From the NCBI GenBank assembly GCA_030655215.1, contig JAURVZ010000003.1:1-64000 (forward strand): a stretch of 64,000 nt of DNA. Direction: 5' to 3'. The translations under genes were made by a program, and so were the position numbers. Under the pieces are notes generated by a model. It saw only the letters and a program-made list of their open reading frames with translations, had not been told where the DNA came from and ran no database searches. This document shows, in pieces, positions 9,064 through 17,647 of this stretch. Every line of letters begins with the position of its first letter. Within the stretch, counting starts at the first letter, position 1. Source of the stretch: Pseudolabrys sp. GTDB taxonomy: Bacteria > Pseudomonadota > Alphaproteobacteria > Rhizobiales > Xanthobacteraceae.

Positions 9064-10587
9064 ATGCCGGCCCCTCAATTCGATGCCTTCTTCAACGCCG
9101 TCACCGCCGCGCTGGGCCCCGAGGCCGTCAACCGCAGCGAAGAGACGCTGACGCGCTATGGCGAGAACACCATGCCGGGCGGCGACAAACGCCCCGCCGG
9201 TGTCGTCTATCCAACCAGCACCGCCGATGTGCAGGTGATCGTCCGCGCCGCCAATGTGCACAAAGTGCCGCTCTATCCGGTGTCGACCGGCAACAATATC
9301 GGTCTCGGCAGCCGCTCGGCCAACAGCGCCGGACAAGTGGTGGTCGATCTCGGCCACAAGATGAACCGCATCCTCGAAATCGACGAACGGCTTGCCTTCT
9401 GCGTCATCGAGCCCGGCGTCAGCTACCAGACCATGCATGACGAACTGGTGCGCCGCGGCGACAAGCTGATGGTCGATGTCACCTCCGGCCCGCCGCAGGG
9501 CGGCATGATCGGCAATGCGCTCGACAAGGGCGCCGGCTACACGCCCTATTTCGATCACTTCGGCTCAGCCTGCGGCATGGAAGTCGTGCTCGGCAATGGC
9601 GAGATTCTGCGCACCGGCGACGGCTCGCTCGATCAGGAGACGCTGAGCAACTGGCACACGTCGAAATATTCCTTCGGTCCGATCCTCGATGGCCTGTTCG
9701 CGCAGTCGAACTTCGGCATCGTCACCAAGATGGGCCTGTGGCTGTCGCCGAAGCCGCCGGTGGTGCAGTCATTCCACTTTGCCTTTCCCGAGGATGACGA
9801 CCTTGAGGAAATCATCGAACTGATCCGGCCGATGAAGATGTCGAATTATGTGCCGACATTGTTTCGCGTCGCCAATGACGTCTATCTCTGCGGCACCGAA
9901 GGCGAGAGCCCGGAATACCGCGCCAGCAACGGCAAGAAATCATTCTCCGATGAAGGCCGCCGCGCCTTGCGCGACAGTGTCGGGTTAGGCGCCTGGACCG
10001 TGTCCGGCGCTTTCTATGGCCCGAATGCCGCCGCCGTCGAACCGATGATCCAGCGCGTGCGCGATCACTTTGGCCGTTCCGGCAAGGCGCGTTATATCCC
10101 GCATGAAGAGGCGGCCAAGATCGCGCCACTCGAAGTCGCGATCAACGCCTTCTCCGGCAGGCCGAGCCTCGGTGAACTCGGGCTTTTGAAATGGCGGCCG
10201 GGCGGCGGCAACACCTGGTTCCTGCCGGGCACGCCGATGGACGGCAAGGTCGCCAATGAATTCCAGAAAGTCTGCCGCAAGATCTACGAAGATCACGGCA
10301 TGGACTACATGGTGATGAATGTGTGCAGCGCTCGCTTTGCGCGTGGCCTGCACGTGATGACATTCAATCGCGAGGACGAAGACGAGCGCAAGCGCGCCGA
10401 CCAGTGCTATCTGAAGATGGCGGACGAACTGGCCAAGCGCGGGGTGTTCGTCGGCCGCGCGCCGGTCGATTACCACGACAAGCATTTCGGCCAGACGATG
10501 CCGGCCTTCCAGCAGGCCTGTAACGCCATCAAACAGGCGCTCGATCCGAACGGCATCATCGCCCCCGGCCGCTACGGCATGAAGTAA
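9064..10587 (+). CDS. FAD-linked oxidase of the vanillyl-alcohol oxidase / 4-cresol dehydrogenase family
   Basis: The 507-residue protein has an N-terminal PCMH-type FAD domain (KRPAGVVYPTSTADVQVIV, VSTGNNIGLGSRS, VDLGHKMNRILEID, VIEPGVSYQTMHDEL). It continues with GNALDKGAGYTPYFDHFG, GMEVVLGNGEILRTG and the signature LFAQSNFGIVTKMGLWL, which closely resembles 4-cresol dehydrogenase PchF and vanillyl-alcohol oxidase. Those enzymes oxidise para-substituted phenols, often with covalent FAD. PchF normally hands electrons to cytochrome PchC, whereas here the adjacent gene is a GlcF-like iron-sulfur protein. A ribosome binding site (GAGGA) precedes the start. The substrate is not known; a phenolic alcohol or alkylphenol is the first guess. 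Confidence 0.85.
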   Translation: MPAPQFDAFFNAVTAALGPEAVNRSEETLTRYGENTMPGGDKRPAGVVYPTSTADVQVIVRAANVHKVPLYPVSTGNNIGLGSRSANSAGQVVVDLGHKMNRILEIDERLAFCVIEPGVSYQTMHDELVRRGDKLMVDVTSGPPQGGMIGNALDKGAGYTPYFDHFGSACGMEVVLGNGEILRTGDGSLDQETLSNWHTSKYSFGPILDGLFAQSNFGIVTKMGLWLSPKPPVVQSFHFAFPEDDDLEEIIELIRPMKMSNYVPTLFRVANDVYLCGTEGESPEYRASNGKKSFSDEGRRALRDSVGLGAWTVSGAFYGPNAAAVEPMIQRVRDHFGRSGKARYIPHEEAAKIAPLEVAINAFSGRPSLGELGLLKWRPGGGNTWFLPGTPMDGKVANEFQKVCRKIYEDHGMDYMVMNVCSARFARGLHVMTFNREDEDERKRADQCYLKMADELAKRGVFVGRAPVDYHDKHFGQTMPAFQQACNAIKQALDPNGIIAPGRYGMK

Positions 10588-10593
10588 CAAAAA

Positions 10594-10620
10594 AAAGGCC
10601 GCCCAAATGGCGGCCTTTTC
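10594..10620. terminator. Bidirectional intrinsic terminator
   Basis: AAAAGGCCGCC, loop CAAAT, GGCGGCCTTTT has A and T runs on both sides. It can terminate the flavoprotein operon from the left and the small secreted protein gene from the right. Confidence 0.85.
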
Positions 10621-10640
10621 AATTCGGAGACTGGAGCGAC

Positions 10641-10919
10641 TTAGTCGCAGGTGGTCTTGCTGACGGTCTTGTCGCCCGTGAGGCCTTCCTTGCGGACGGT
10701 CTTGCTGGAGCAGTCGCCCAAAGCGCCGCTGCCGGTCGTCGTAGTTGTGGTCTTCGACTCGGTGCCGAGGATGCCGCTCGGTTCCTTGGTGGTGACGGTC
10801 GTCTGCGTATCCGGCTGCACCACAACGGCGGGGGCGCGTTCTTCGGTGATGATGGTGGTCTGGGCGTTGGCGGCAAAGGTGGTCGCGGCCAGCGCGAGAG
10901 CAATCACTGTGAGCTTCAT
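10641..10919 (-). CDS. Small secreted Thr-rich protein
   Basis: This 92-residue protein has a clear signal peptide (MKLTVIALALAATTFAANA, cut before QTT). The mature part is short and rich in Thr, Ser and Lys (VTTKEP, SKTTTTTTGSG) and holds two cysteines, C-terminal DCSSK and the final TCD, that could form a disulfide. It is probably periplasmic. No domain is recognised. The start is set by a strong ribosome binding site (CTCAGGAGGCGACCC) on the minus strand; a longer frame adds 16 residues without support. Confidence 0.75.
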   Translation of the reverse strand: MKLTVIALALAATTFAANAQTTIITEERAPAVVVQPDTQTTVTTKEPSGILGTESKTTTTTTGSGALGDCSSKTVRKEGLTGDKTVSKTTCD

Positions 10920-11053
10920 CGGGTCGCCTCCTGAGATGAAATCGATACGACCCAACGCCCGGACCAAGCCCTGGTTCCCGGTTGACGGCCCGGCTCAGTT
11001 CCCTACCTTGGCGCCCGAGTTCCAAGATTCAACGTCACCGGGGAAACGCCAAC

Positions 11054-11686
11054 GTGATTGATCTCTATACGTGGACCACGCCGAACGGCCGCAAGGCCTC
11101 CATCATGCTCGAGGAAATCGGCCTGCCCTATAAGGTGCATGCAATCGATATTTCGAAGGACGAGCAATTCGCGCCGGACTTTCTGAAAATCGCGCCGAAT
11201 AACCGCATCCCGGCCATTGTCGATAACGACACCGGCATGTCGCTGATGGAGTCAGGCGCGATCCTGATCTATCTCGCCGACAAGACCGGCAAGCTGCTGC
11301 CGAAGTCCGGCGAAGGCCGCTACAAAGTCATCGAATGGGTGATGTGGCAAATGGGCGGCCTGGGCCCGATGCTCGGCCAGGTGCACTACTTCGTGAAATA
11401 TAATCCCGGCAAGGCGCCGCACGCTGAAGAGCGCTTCAGCAAGGAAGCGCGGCGGCTCTACAAGGTGTTGAACACCCAGCTTGAGGGCAAGGATTACATC
11501 TGCGGCGAATACTCGATCGCCGACATTATGAGCTGGCCATGGGTGTCGCGCTTCGAATGGCAAGGCATCAATCTCGACGACTATCCCAACGTCAAACGCT
11601 GGTACCTCGCCGTCGCCGCCCGCCCTGCCGTGCAAAAAGGCTATGCGCTGCCGAAAGACATGGGCCCAATACCGATGCCCGCTTGA
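11054..11686 (+). CDS. Glutathione S-transferase, YfcG/YghU-like (nu class)
   Basis: The 210-residue protein starts with IDLYTWTTPNGRKASIMLEE, matching the N-terminal thioredoxin fold of E. coli YfcG/YghU. The NRIPAIVD and MESGAILIYLADKTGKLLP segments bind glutathione. The C-terminal helical domain includes ADIMSWPWVSRFEW. YfcG-type proteins act as disulfide-bond reductases more than classical transferases. The start is a GTG preceded by GGGGAAACGCC; a longer frame beginning 72 bases upstream is less like the family. Confidence 0.88.
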   Translation: MIDLYTWTTPNGRKASIMLEEIGLPYKVHAIDISKDEQFAPDFLKIAPNNRIPAIVDNDTGMSLMESGAILIYLADKTGKLLPKSGEGRYKVIEWVMWQMGGLGPMLGQVHYFVKYNPGKAPHAEERFSKEARRLYKVLNTQLEGKDYICGEYSIADIMSWPWVSRFEWQGINLDDYPNVKRWYLAVAARPAVQKGYALPKDMGPIPMPA

Positions 11687-11690
11687 TACA

Positions 11691-11720
11691 AAAAAGCCCC
11701 GGCTCGCGCCGGGGCTTTTC
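11691..11720. terminator. Bidirectional intrinsic terminator
   Basis: AAAAAGCCCCGGC, loop TCGC, GCCGGGGCTTTT serves the glutathione transferase gene from the left and the convergent secreted-protein gene from the right. Confidence 0.85.
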
Positions 11721-11742
11721 ATGGTCATAACGGAAGGTCAGG

Positions 11743-12063
11743 TTACGGGCAGAACCAGATATTGCCGACCTGCCCACAACGACGGGAGCTCCAGTCGCTC
11801 GGACGGCGGTCATAACGGTGCCAGCCATTCGGCGCGGTGCGGTAGCGCTGGCCGGCGCGGTAGCGGCGGTCGTCACGGCGGTCACGGCGCATGTCACGAC
11901 GATTGTCATCGCGGTCGCCGCGATACTGCAGCTGCAACTGCACGCCCATCAGCGGCGACTCGACGGCCGGAGCAGCGGAAATCGGGGCTACTGGCGCGGC
12001 CATGGCGGGGGAGAACGCCAAGCCGGAAACGAGCAGCGTGGTGGCGAGAAAAATCGCTTTCAT
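11743..12063 (-). CDS. Small secreted Arg-rich protein
   Basis: This 106-residue protein has a signal peptide (MKAIFLATTLLVSGLAFSPA, cut near AMA-AP). A mature region very rich in Arg and Asp (RDDNRRDMRRDRRDDRRYR) follows, and the tail ends with CGQVGNIWFCP, a possible disulfide loop. It resembles the many short basic periplasmic proteins of Rhizobiales, but no domain is assigned. It is transcribed convergently with the glutathione transferase gene. Confidence 0.72.
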   Translation of the reverse strand: MKAIFLATTLLVSGLAFSPAMAAPVAPISAAPAVESPLMGVQLQLQYRGDRDDNRRDMRRDRRDDRRYRAGQRYRTAPNGWHRYDRRPSDWSSRRCGQVGNIWFCP

Positions 12064-12217
12064 GAATCATCCTATTGTGAGGGGAAGCAGGCGGTAACGA
12101 AGTTACGCGGCAATGGTTCCGAAACGGCCCGGTTTGGCGGGTCGAGCGCGAGATGCTACGGAACTCACGTCCGAGGGACGTCAATCTTCCGCCCGAAAGG
12201 GCCATCATCAGAGAACC

Positions 12218-12877
12218 ATGGCACCACGCCCGAAAATCGCCGAACCGCGCCCCCAACCGCGTGTCTATTTGATCACCCCCGCGGTCGACGACGCCGCCAC
12301 CTTCGCGCTGACGCTTGAGCCAGCACTGGAAGCGGGCGATGTCGCCTGTGTCCTGCTGCGGCTGACCGCCGGCGACGAACGCACCCAGATCAACCGCATC
12401 AAGGCGATCGCGCCGCTGGTCCAGCGCCACGGCGCCGCCTTGCTGGTTGGCGAGAATTCCGGGGCGGTCGCCCGCTCCGGCGCCGACGGCGCGCACATGA
12501 CCGGCATTGACGCGGTTACCGAAGCACTCGGCAAGCTGAAGCCGGACTGGATTGTCGGCGCGGCCGGGCTCGACACGCGCCATGACGCGATGACCGCCGC
12601 TGAAGGGGGTGTCGATTACGTCATGTTTGGCGAACCGGACGAGAGCGGGCAGCGCCCCGGCTTCGACGCGGTGCTTGAGCGCGTGCAATGGTGGGCGGAA
12701 GTGTTCGAGGCGCCCTGCGTTGCCTATGCCGGCGCGATCGATGACATTCCGGCTTTGGTCAAAGCCGGCGCCGACTTCATCGCGCTGGGCGACTGGATCT
12801 GGCACGACCCGCAGAATATCGCAGAGACGATTGCCAGCGCCATGCCGCACCTGGCGCTGCCGGAGATCGTGGAATGA
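12218..12877 (+). CDS. ThiE-like (thiamine phosphate synthase fold) protein, degenerate
   Basis: The 219-residue protein has the TIM-barrel pattern of the TMP synthase/TenI family: VYLITP at the start, ARSGADGAHMTG, GGVDYVMFGEP, AYAGAIDDIPALVKAGADFIALG. Family residues that bind pyrophosphate look altered: the usual R-x-K reads RLTAG, and the VND motif reads VGENS. A true thiamine phosphate synthase activity is therefore doubtful. The start at MAPRPKIAEP avoids a basic leader in the longer frame. Its stop overlaps the next gene's start (ATGA), so it is translationally coupled to the Sel1-repeat protein. Confidence 0.78.
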   Translation: MAPRPKIAEPRPQPRVYLITPAVDDAATFALTLEPALEAGDVACVLLRLTAGDERTQINRIKAIAPLVQRHGAALLVGENSGAVARSGADGAHMTGIDAVTEALGKLKPDWIVGAAGLDTRHDAMTAAEGGVDYVMFGEPDESGQRPGFDAVLERVQWWAEVFEAPCVAYAGAIDDIPALVKAGADFIALGDWIWHDPQNIAETIASAMPHLALPEIVE

Positions 12878-13854
12878 TGCGCGGCACAGGCAGCATCGCA
12901 ATGTCGCTTGTCGTATTGGCGTCGCTTGCGCCGGCGGTTGCGCAGACGCCGACACCACAGCCGCGACCGGCGATGCCGCAGGCTCCGGCGCCGGCCGCCA
13001 ATCCTGATCCGACTTTCGATGCCGCGTTTTCCGCCTATCAGCGCGGCTTCTATCTGACGGCCTTCAACGAGGCGACCAAGCGCGCGCAGCAGAACGACCC
13101 CGTCGCCATGACCTTGCTCGGCGAGCTGTATTCGCAAGGCTTCGGCGTCAACCGCGACGATGCCAAGGCGGCAGAATGGTACAAAAAGGCGGCCGCCCTC
13201 GGTAACCGCGACGCCAACTTCGCGCTGGCGATGTTTGCTTTTGAGGGCCGCGGCGGCGCGCGTAACGCGCAAGAGGCCGCCCGCCTGATGACGGAGGCGG
13301 CCAAGATGGGCCACCCGGCGGCGAACTATAACCTCGCGCTGCTCTATCTGCAGGGCCAGGAGTTCAAGCAGGACTTCGTCCGCGCCGGCGAATTGCTGCG
13401 CGTCGCCGCCGATGCCGGCAATTCGGAAGCGCAATACGCGCTCGCCACCATGTACAAGGAAGGCCGCGGCGTGCCGAAGGACGCCAAACAGGCCACCCAG
13501 TTGATGGCGAAAGCCTCGGTTGCCGGCAATCTCGACGCCATGGTCGAGTTCGGCATCGCCCAGTTCAACGGCGACGGCATCGAGAAAGACGAGAGCGCCG
13601 CCGCCCAGTCTTTCCTGCGCGCCGCCCGCCGGGGCAGCCCGATTGCGCAGAACCGGCTGGCCCGCGTCCTGATGGCCGGGCGCGGCCTCCCCGCCGACCC
13701 GGCCGAGGCCATCCGCTGGCACACGATCGCCAAACAGGCTGGGGCCGGCGATCCGGATCTCGACGTTTTCGCCAGCAAGCAGCCGCAGGCGGTCCGTGAC
13801 GCCGCCGACAAGGCGGTCAAGAAGTGGCTGTCGGCCGAACAGGCGCTGCGGTAA
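12874..13854 (+). CDS. Secreted Sel1-repeat (TPR-like) protein
   Basis: The 326-residue protein carries a signal peptide (SIAMSLVVLASLAPAVAQ) and a Pro-rich linker. Consecutive Sel1-like repeats follow, such as LLGELYSQGFGVNRDDAKAA, YALATMYKEGRGVPKDAKQA and VEFGIAQFNGDGIEKDESAA. Sel1 proteins are periplasmic scaffolds for protein interactions, often linked to envelope maintenance. It overlaps the ThiE-like gene by four bases, and an inositol-monophosphatase family gene follows 56 bases later. Confidence 0.87.
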   Translation: MMRGTGSIAMSLVVLASLAPAVAQTPTPQPRPAMPQAPAPAANPDPTFDAAFSAYQRGFYLTAFNEATKRAQQNDPVAMTLLGELYSQGFGVNRDDAKAAEWYKKAAALGNRDANFALAMFAFEGRGGARNAQEAARLMTEAAKMGHPAANYNLALLYLQGQEFKQDFVRAGELLRVAADAGNSEAQYALATMYKEGRGVPKDAKQATQLMAKASVAGNLDAMVEFGIAQFNGDGIEKDESAAAQSFLRAARRGSPIAQNRLARVLMAGRGLPADPAEAIRWHTIAKQAGAGDPDLDVFASKQPQAVRDAADKAVKKWLSAEQALR

Positions 13855-13910
13855 CCGCGCCGCCAGCCCGGTCTTGACGGCGCGCGCCTGCGCGGGCAGA
13901 CCCCCTTCCC

Positions 13911-14705
13911 ATGCACCATTCCGCCCTTCTGAACGTCATGATTGCCGCCGCGCGCAAGACGGCGCGCACGCTCAAGCGCGACTTCGGCGAGGTGGAAAAC
14001 CTGCAGGTCTCGCTGAAAGGCCCGGCCAATTTCGTCAGCGCCGCCGACCGCCGCGCCGAGGAGACACTGTACGCCGAGCTGTCCAAGGCCCGTCCTGGCT
14101 ATGGCTTTCTCGGCGAGGAAGGCGGCATGCGCGAAGGCGCCGACAAGTCGCACCGCTGGATCGTCGATCCGCTCGACGGCACCACCAATTTTCTGCACGG
14201 CATTCCGCATTTCGCCATTTCGGTCGGGCTTGAGCGCGAAGGCGTGATCGTCGCCGGCCTGGTCTACAATCCGGCCACCGAAGAGCTGTTCGTTGCCGAA
14301 AAGGGCAAAGGCGCCTTTCTCAACGAACACCGCATCCGCGTCGCTGGACGCAAGCTGCTGCCGGATTCCATTGTTGGCTGCGGCCTGCCGCATATTGGCC
14401 GTGGCGACGTCAACCTGTCGCGCCGCGAGATCGGCACCATGCAGGTCAATGTCTCGGGGCTGCGCTATCTAGGCGCCTCGGCGCTCGATCTCGCCTATGT
14501 CGCGGCCGGCCGCTTCGACGCCTATTGGGATCGCATCCTGCAGCCGTGGGACATGGCGGCGGGCATCATCCTGGTGCGCGAGGCCGGCGGCTATGTATCG
14601 GACTGCGATGGCGGCGAGGACATGCTGAGCAATGGTCACATCATTGCCGGTAACGAGGCGATCAACAAAGAAGTGCTGCGGGTTTTGAAGGCGGCGAAGG
14701 CCTGA
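13911..14705 (+). CDS. suhB: Inositol monophosphatase family protein (SuhB-like)
   Basis: The 264-residue protein has the Mg-dependent phosphatase motifs of the family: GEEGG near residue 67, WIVDPLDGTTNFLHG near residue 83 and WDMAAGIILVREAGG near residue 206. It hydrolyses inositol-1-phosphate or similar phosphomonoesters. SuhB proteins also have RNA-polymerase-linked roles in E. coli, which cannot be judged here. Length is typical, and it is in the same direction as its neighbours. Confidence 0.92.
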   Translation: MHHSALLNVMIAAARKTARTLKRDFGEVENLQVSLKGPANFVSAADRRAEETLYAELSKARPGYGFLGEEGGMREGADKSHRWIVDPLDGTTNFLHGIPHFAISVGLEREGVIVAGLVYNPATEELFVAEKGKGAFLNEHRIRVAGRKLLPDSIVGCGLPHIGRGDVNLSRREIGTMQVNVSGLRYLGASALDLAYVAAGRFDAYWDRILQPWDMAAGIILVREAGGYVSDCDGGEDMLSNGHIIAGNEAINKEVLRVLKAAKA

Positions 14706-14825
14706 CGTGCCTGAGCGCGCGGCGCTCGGACCCCAATTTCAACGTAATCCGCCCGCTAATAACCAGTTCCCGGCCCGATAATTTTTGCTTGTCACCGGTC
14801 TGTGTCATAATTCCCGGGAGATTCA

Positions 14826-15842
14826 TTGGCAGAATCCGTCAGATCGGACCACATAGAGCGCATGGCAAAAGAACTAGACCCGCTGAAGCTGTCCTCGCCC
14901 CGTATCTTCCTGTTCCGAATGATGGTTTTCGTCGTTTTGGGCGGGCTGGTCGCCTTCCTGCTCTGGAAACAGATCCAGGTCGCCTTCATGGCCAACCCGG
15001 GGCTCAACGCCGTCATCATCGGCGTGCTCGTCATCGGCATCATCCTGTCGGTGCGGCAGGTAGCGCGGCTCTATCCGGAAATCGCCTGGGTCAATAATTT
15101 CCGCCTCGCCGATCCCGGCCTCGCGGTTGAACGCCCGCCGGTGCTGCTGGCGCCGATGGCCGCCATTCTCGGCAGCCGCGTCGGCCGCATGGCAATGTCG
15201 ACGCAGCTGATGCGCGGCATTCTCGACTCGATCGCCACCCGTCTCGACGAGGCGCGCGACATTCTGCGCTACATGACCGGCCTGTTGGTCTTCCTCGGCC
15301 TGCTCGGCACGTTCTGGGGCTTGATCGAGACCGTTTCGTCAGTCGGCAATGTCATCTCCGGCCTGAAACCGGGCGGCGACACGGCCAGCATGTTCGACAC
15401 ATTGCGCGACGGCCTTGCCGCGCCTCTGGCCGGCATGGGCGTGTCGTTCTCGTCGTCGCTGTTCGGTCTTGCCGGTTCGCTGATCCTCGGCTTCCTCGAT
15501 CTGCAATCGAGCCAGGCGCAAAACCGCTTCTACACCGAACTGGAAGACTGGCTGTCGACCACCGTCTATGACCATGCCGGCGAGACGGGCGAACATTCGG
15601 CCGGCGTTTCGTTTGAGGTGCGTGGCGCGGTCGAGAAATTGCGCGAAGCGGTTGACCAGACCGGCTCGGGCAAGGCGGCGTCCGCTGCAATGGCCAATCT
15701 CGCTGAAGCCATTCAGGGCCTGGTGCATCACATGCGCACCGAGCAGCAGATGATCCGCGACTGGGTTGATGGCCAGGCCGAGACGCAACGCGAAATCAAG
15801 AAGCTGCTTGAAGTGATTTCGCGCGAGAGGGTTGGGCGCTGA
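14826..15842 (+). CDS. MotA/TolQ/ExbB-like proton-channel membrane protein
   Basis: The 338-residue protein has hydrophobic segments near residues 30-50 and 60-80. The conserved channel region contains LVFLGLLGTFWGLIETV and GLAAPLAGMGVSFSSSLFGL near residues 155-220, and a soluble C-terminal helix ends the protein. It should form the stator ring of an ion-driven motor with the next gene product. The TTG start has a GGGAG five bases away; an ATG at 14862 is the alternative. It overlaps the next gene by one base (TGATG). Confidence 0.85.
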   Translation: MAESVRSDHIERMAKELDPLKLSSPRIFLFRMMVFVVLGGLVAFLLWKQIQVAFMANPGLNAVIIGVLVIGIILSVRQVARLYPEIAWVNNFRLADPGLAVERPPVLLAPMAAILGSRVGRMAMSTQLMRGILDSIATRLDEARDILRYMTGLLVFLGLLGTFWGLIETVSSVGNVISGLKPGGDTASMFDTLRDGLAAPLAGMGVSFSSSLFGLAGSLILGFLDLQSSQAQNRFYTELEDWLSTTVYDHAGETGEHSAGVSFEVRGAVEKLREAVDQTGSGKAASAAMANLAEAIQGLVHHMRTEQQMIRDWVDGQAETQREIKKLLEVISRERVGR

Positions 15843-16870
15843 TGGCCCTTGCACGATCACGCCGCGGCGGCGAAGGACTGAACTATTGGCCGGGCTTCGT
15901 TGACGCTTTGTCGACGCTGATCCTGTCCATCATCTTCATCCTGACCGTTTTCGTCGTCATCCAGTTTTTCCTGCAACAGGAATTGACCGGCAAGGACACG
16001 GCGCTGACGCGCCTGAACGCGCAGCTTTCCCAACTCACCGATTTGCTGTCGATGGAGAAAACCAGCAAGGCCGATGCCGAAGCCATGCTGCTGCAACTGC
16101 GCGCTTCGCTCGCCACTGCTGAAGGCGATCGCGACCGCATGAAGAGCGCCGCCGAAGGCGCTGGTGCTGGACTGTCCGCCGCGCAAGGCGCCGCCAGCGA
16201 ACTCTCAAACGCGCTTGAAGGAGAAAAGAGAATCTCGGCGCGCGCGCTGGCGCAAGTTGAGATCCTCAATCAGCAGCTCGCTGCGTTCCGCCGCCAGCTC
16301 GCCGCTGTCGAACAGGCGCTCGATGCGTCCGAGCGCAAGGACAAGGAATCTCAGCGCAGCATCGCCGATCTCGGCCAGCGCCTGAACATTGCGCTGGCGC
16401 AGAAGGTCGAGGAGCTGACCAAGTACCGCTCCGACTTCTTTGGCCGCTTGCGTGAGATTCTCGGCAACCGTCCTGACATCCGCATCGTCGGCGACCGCTT
16501 CGTACTGCAATCCGAACTGCTGTTCGATGTCGGCAAGGCCGAGCTGCGGCCGGCAGCGCTGACCGAGATCGACAAGATCGCCACCGCGCTGCTTGAGCTC
16601 AGCACCAAGATTCCGGCCGACATTGCCTGGGTCGTGCGCGTCGACGGCCACACCGACGTGCGGCCGATTTCGGGACCCATCTTCAAGTCCAACTGGGACC
16701 TGTCATCGGCGCGCGCCATTGCCGTCGTGCAATACATGGCCAGCAAAGGCATCTCGCCGCAGCGGCTTGTTGCTGCCGGCTTTGCCGAATTCCAGCCGAT
16801 CGACACCGGCACTACAGACGAAGCCTTTCGTCGCAACCGCCGCATCGAGTTCAAGCTGACGGAGCGGTAG
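15842..16870 (+). CDS. OmpA/MotB-like peptidoglycan-binding partner
   Basis: The 342-residue protein has one N-terminal membrane segment preceded by GFVDALSTLILSII. The Asp near residue 21 lies where MotB/ExbD proteins carry their proton-binding aspartate. A long coiled coil (about residues 50-200) leads to a C-terminal OmpA-like peptidoglycan-binding domain (RVDGHTDVRPISG ... FRRNRRIEFKL). With the preceding MotA/ExbB-like protein it should form a motor anchored in the cell wall. It is not flagellar by context. Confidence 0.87.
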   Translation: MALARSRRGGEGLNYWPGFVDALSTLILSIIFILTVFVVIQFFLQQELTGKDTALTRLNAQLSQLTDLLSMEKTSKADAEAMLLQLRASLATAEGDRDRMKSAAEGAGAGLSAAQGAASELSNALEGEKRISARALAQVEILNQQLAAFRRQLAAVEQALDASERKDKESQRSIADLGQRLNIALAQKVEELTKYRSDFFGRLREILGNRPDIRIVGDRFVLQSELLFDVGKAELRPAALTEIDKIATALLELSTKIPADIAWVVRVDGHTDVRPISGPIFKSNWDLSSARAIAVVQYMASKGISPQRLVAAGFAEFQPIDTGTTDEAFRRNRRIEFKLTER

Positions 16871-16874
16871 GCGC

Positions 16875-17141
16875 ATGGCCGTCTACGTCGACGACGCAAT
16901 CTGGGACTGGCACGGCCGCAAGTGGTGCCACCTGCTTGCCGACGACATTGACGAACTGCACCGCTTCGCGCGCGAGATCGGCCTGCACCGCATTTCCTAT
17001 CAAGGCCCGCCGAGGACCGCGAACCCGCATTATGACATCACTGGCTTCGAGCGCAGCCGCGCCCTGGCCCGCGGCGCCATTGCCAGTGACCGTACGGCCA
17101 TTGTGACGGTGCTGCGGCAGCTGCGGAAAAAGGCGGCGTAG
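16875..17141 (+). CDS. DUF4031 domain protein
   Basis: This 88-residue protein matches the short DUF4031 family: VYVDDAIWDWHGRKWCHLL near the start, DELHRFAREIGL and YDITGFERSRALARGA. The function is unknown. It lies four bases after the OmpA-like gene and two bases before the acetyltransferase gene, so the four genes likely form one transcript. Confidence 0.82.
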   Translation: MAVYVDDAIWDWHGRKWCHLLADDIDELHRFAREIGLHRISYQGPPRTANPHYDITGFERSRALARGAIASDRTAIVTVLRQLRKKAA

Positions 17142-17142
17142 C

Positions 17143-17592
17143 GTGCCGCTCACCCTCCGCCCCTACACGCCTTCCGATGAAGACACCGCCATTGAACTGT
17201 GGCGACGCACATGGGCGCATCACTTCCCGCATATCGATTTCAATGCGCGTGTAGCATGGTGGCGAGAGCGCTGGCGGCAGGACCTGATCCCGGTCGCGCA
17301 TGTCGTGCTGGCGGAGAGCGACGGCACATTGACCGGCTTCGTCACCGTCGATCCAAAAACACACTATCTCGATCAGATCGTTGTCGCGCCTGAGCACTGG
17401 GGCCAAGGCATCGCGCGGGCGCTGCTTGACGAGGCCAAGCGCCTGTCGCCCGGTGGACTGGAGTTGCTGGTCAACAAGGACAATGCCCGCGCCATCCGCT
17501 TCTACGAGAAGCACGGCTTTGCCTATAGCGGCGAAGACAAAAACCCGGTGTCAGGCATTGCCGTGAACCGGATGAATTGGCCGCCGGGGTAA
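17143..17592 (+). CDS. GNAT-family N-acetyltransferase
   Basis: The 149-residue protein has the GNAT fold: LRPYTPSDEDTAIELW at the N-terminus, the acetyl-CoA loop VVAPEHWGQGIARALLDEA (variant of Q-x-x-G-x-G/A) and the C-terminal NARAIRFYEKHGF motif. It transfers acetyl from acetyl-CoA to an unidentified amine. The start is a GTG right after the DUF4031 stop. Confidence 0.87.
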   Translation: MPLTLRPYTPSDEDTAIELWRRTWAHHFPHIDFNARVAWWRERWRQDLIPVAHVVLAESDGTLTGFVTVDPKTHYLDQIVVAPEHWGQGIARALLDEAKRLSPGGLELLVNKDNARAIRFYEKHGFAYSGEDKNPVSGIAVNRMNWPPG

Positions 17593-17647
17593 GTGTGCCT
17601 GCCCCGCTTGGCGGGAGCAGGCACGACTGTCACGGGAGGTGTACAGC

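Noticed and set aside
7715-10587. Glycolate oxidase operon glcDEF
   Set aside because: Only the GlcF-like subunit is typical; the flavoprotein resembles 4-cresol dehydrogenase and vanillyl-alcohol oxidase rather than GlcD, and glcE is missing.
14826-16870. Possible Zorya-type defence system (ZorA/ZorB resemble the MotA/ExbB and OmpA pair)
   Set aside because: No ZorC/ZorD or nuclease/helicase gene follows; the next genes are a DUF4031 protein and a GNAT enzyme, and the MotA-like protein lacks a long tail. A housekeeping envelope motor fits better.
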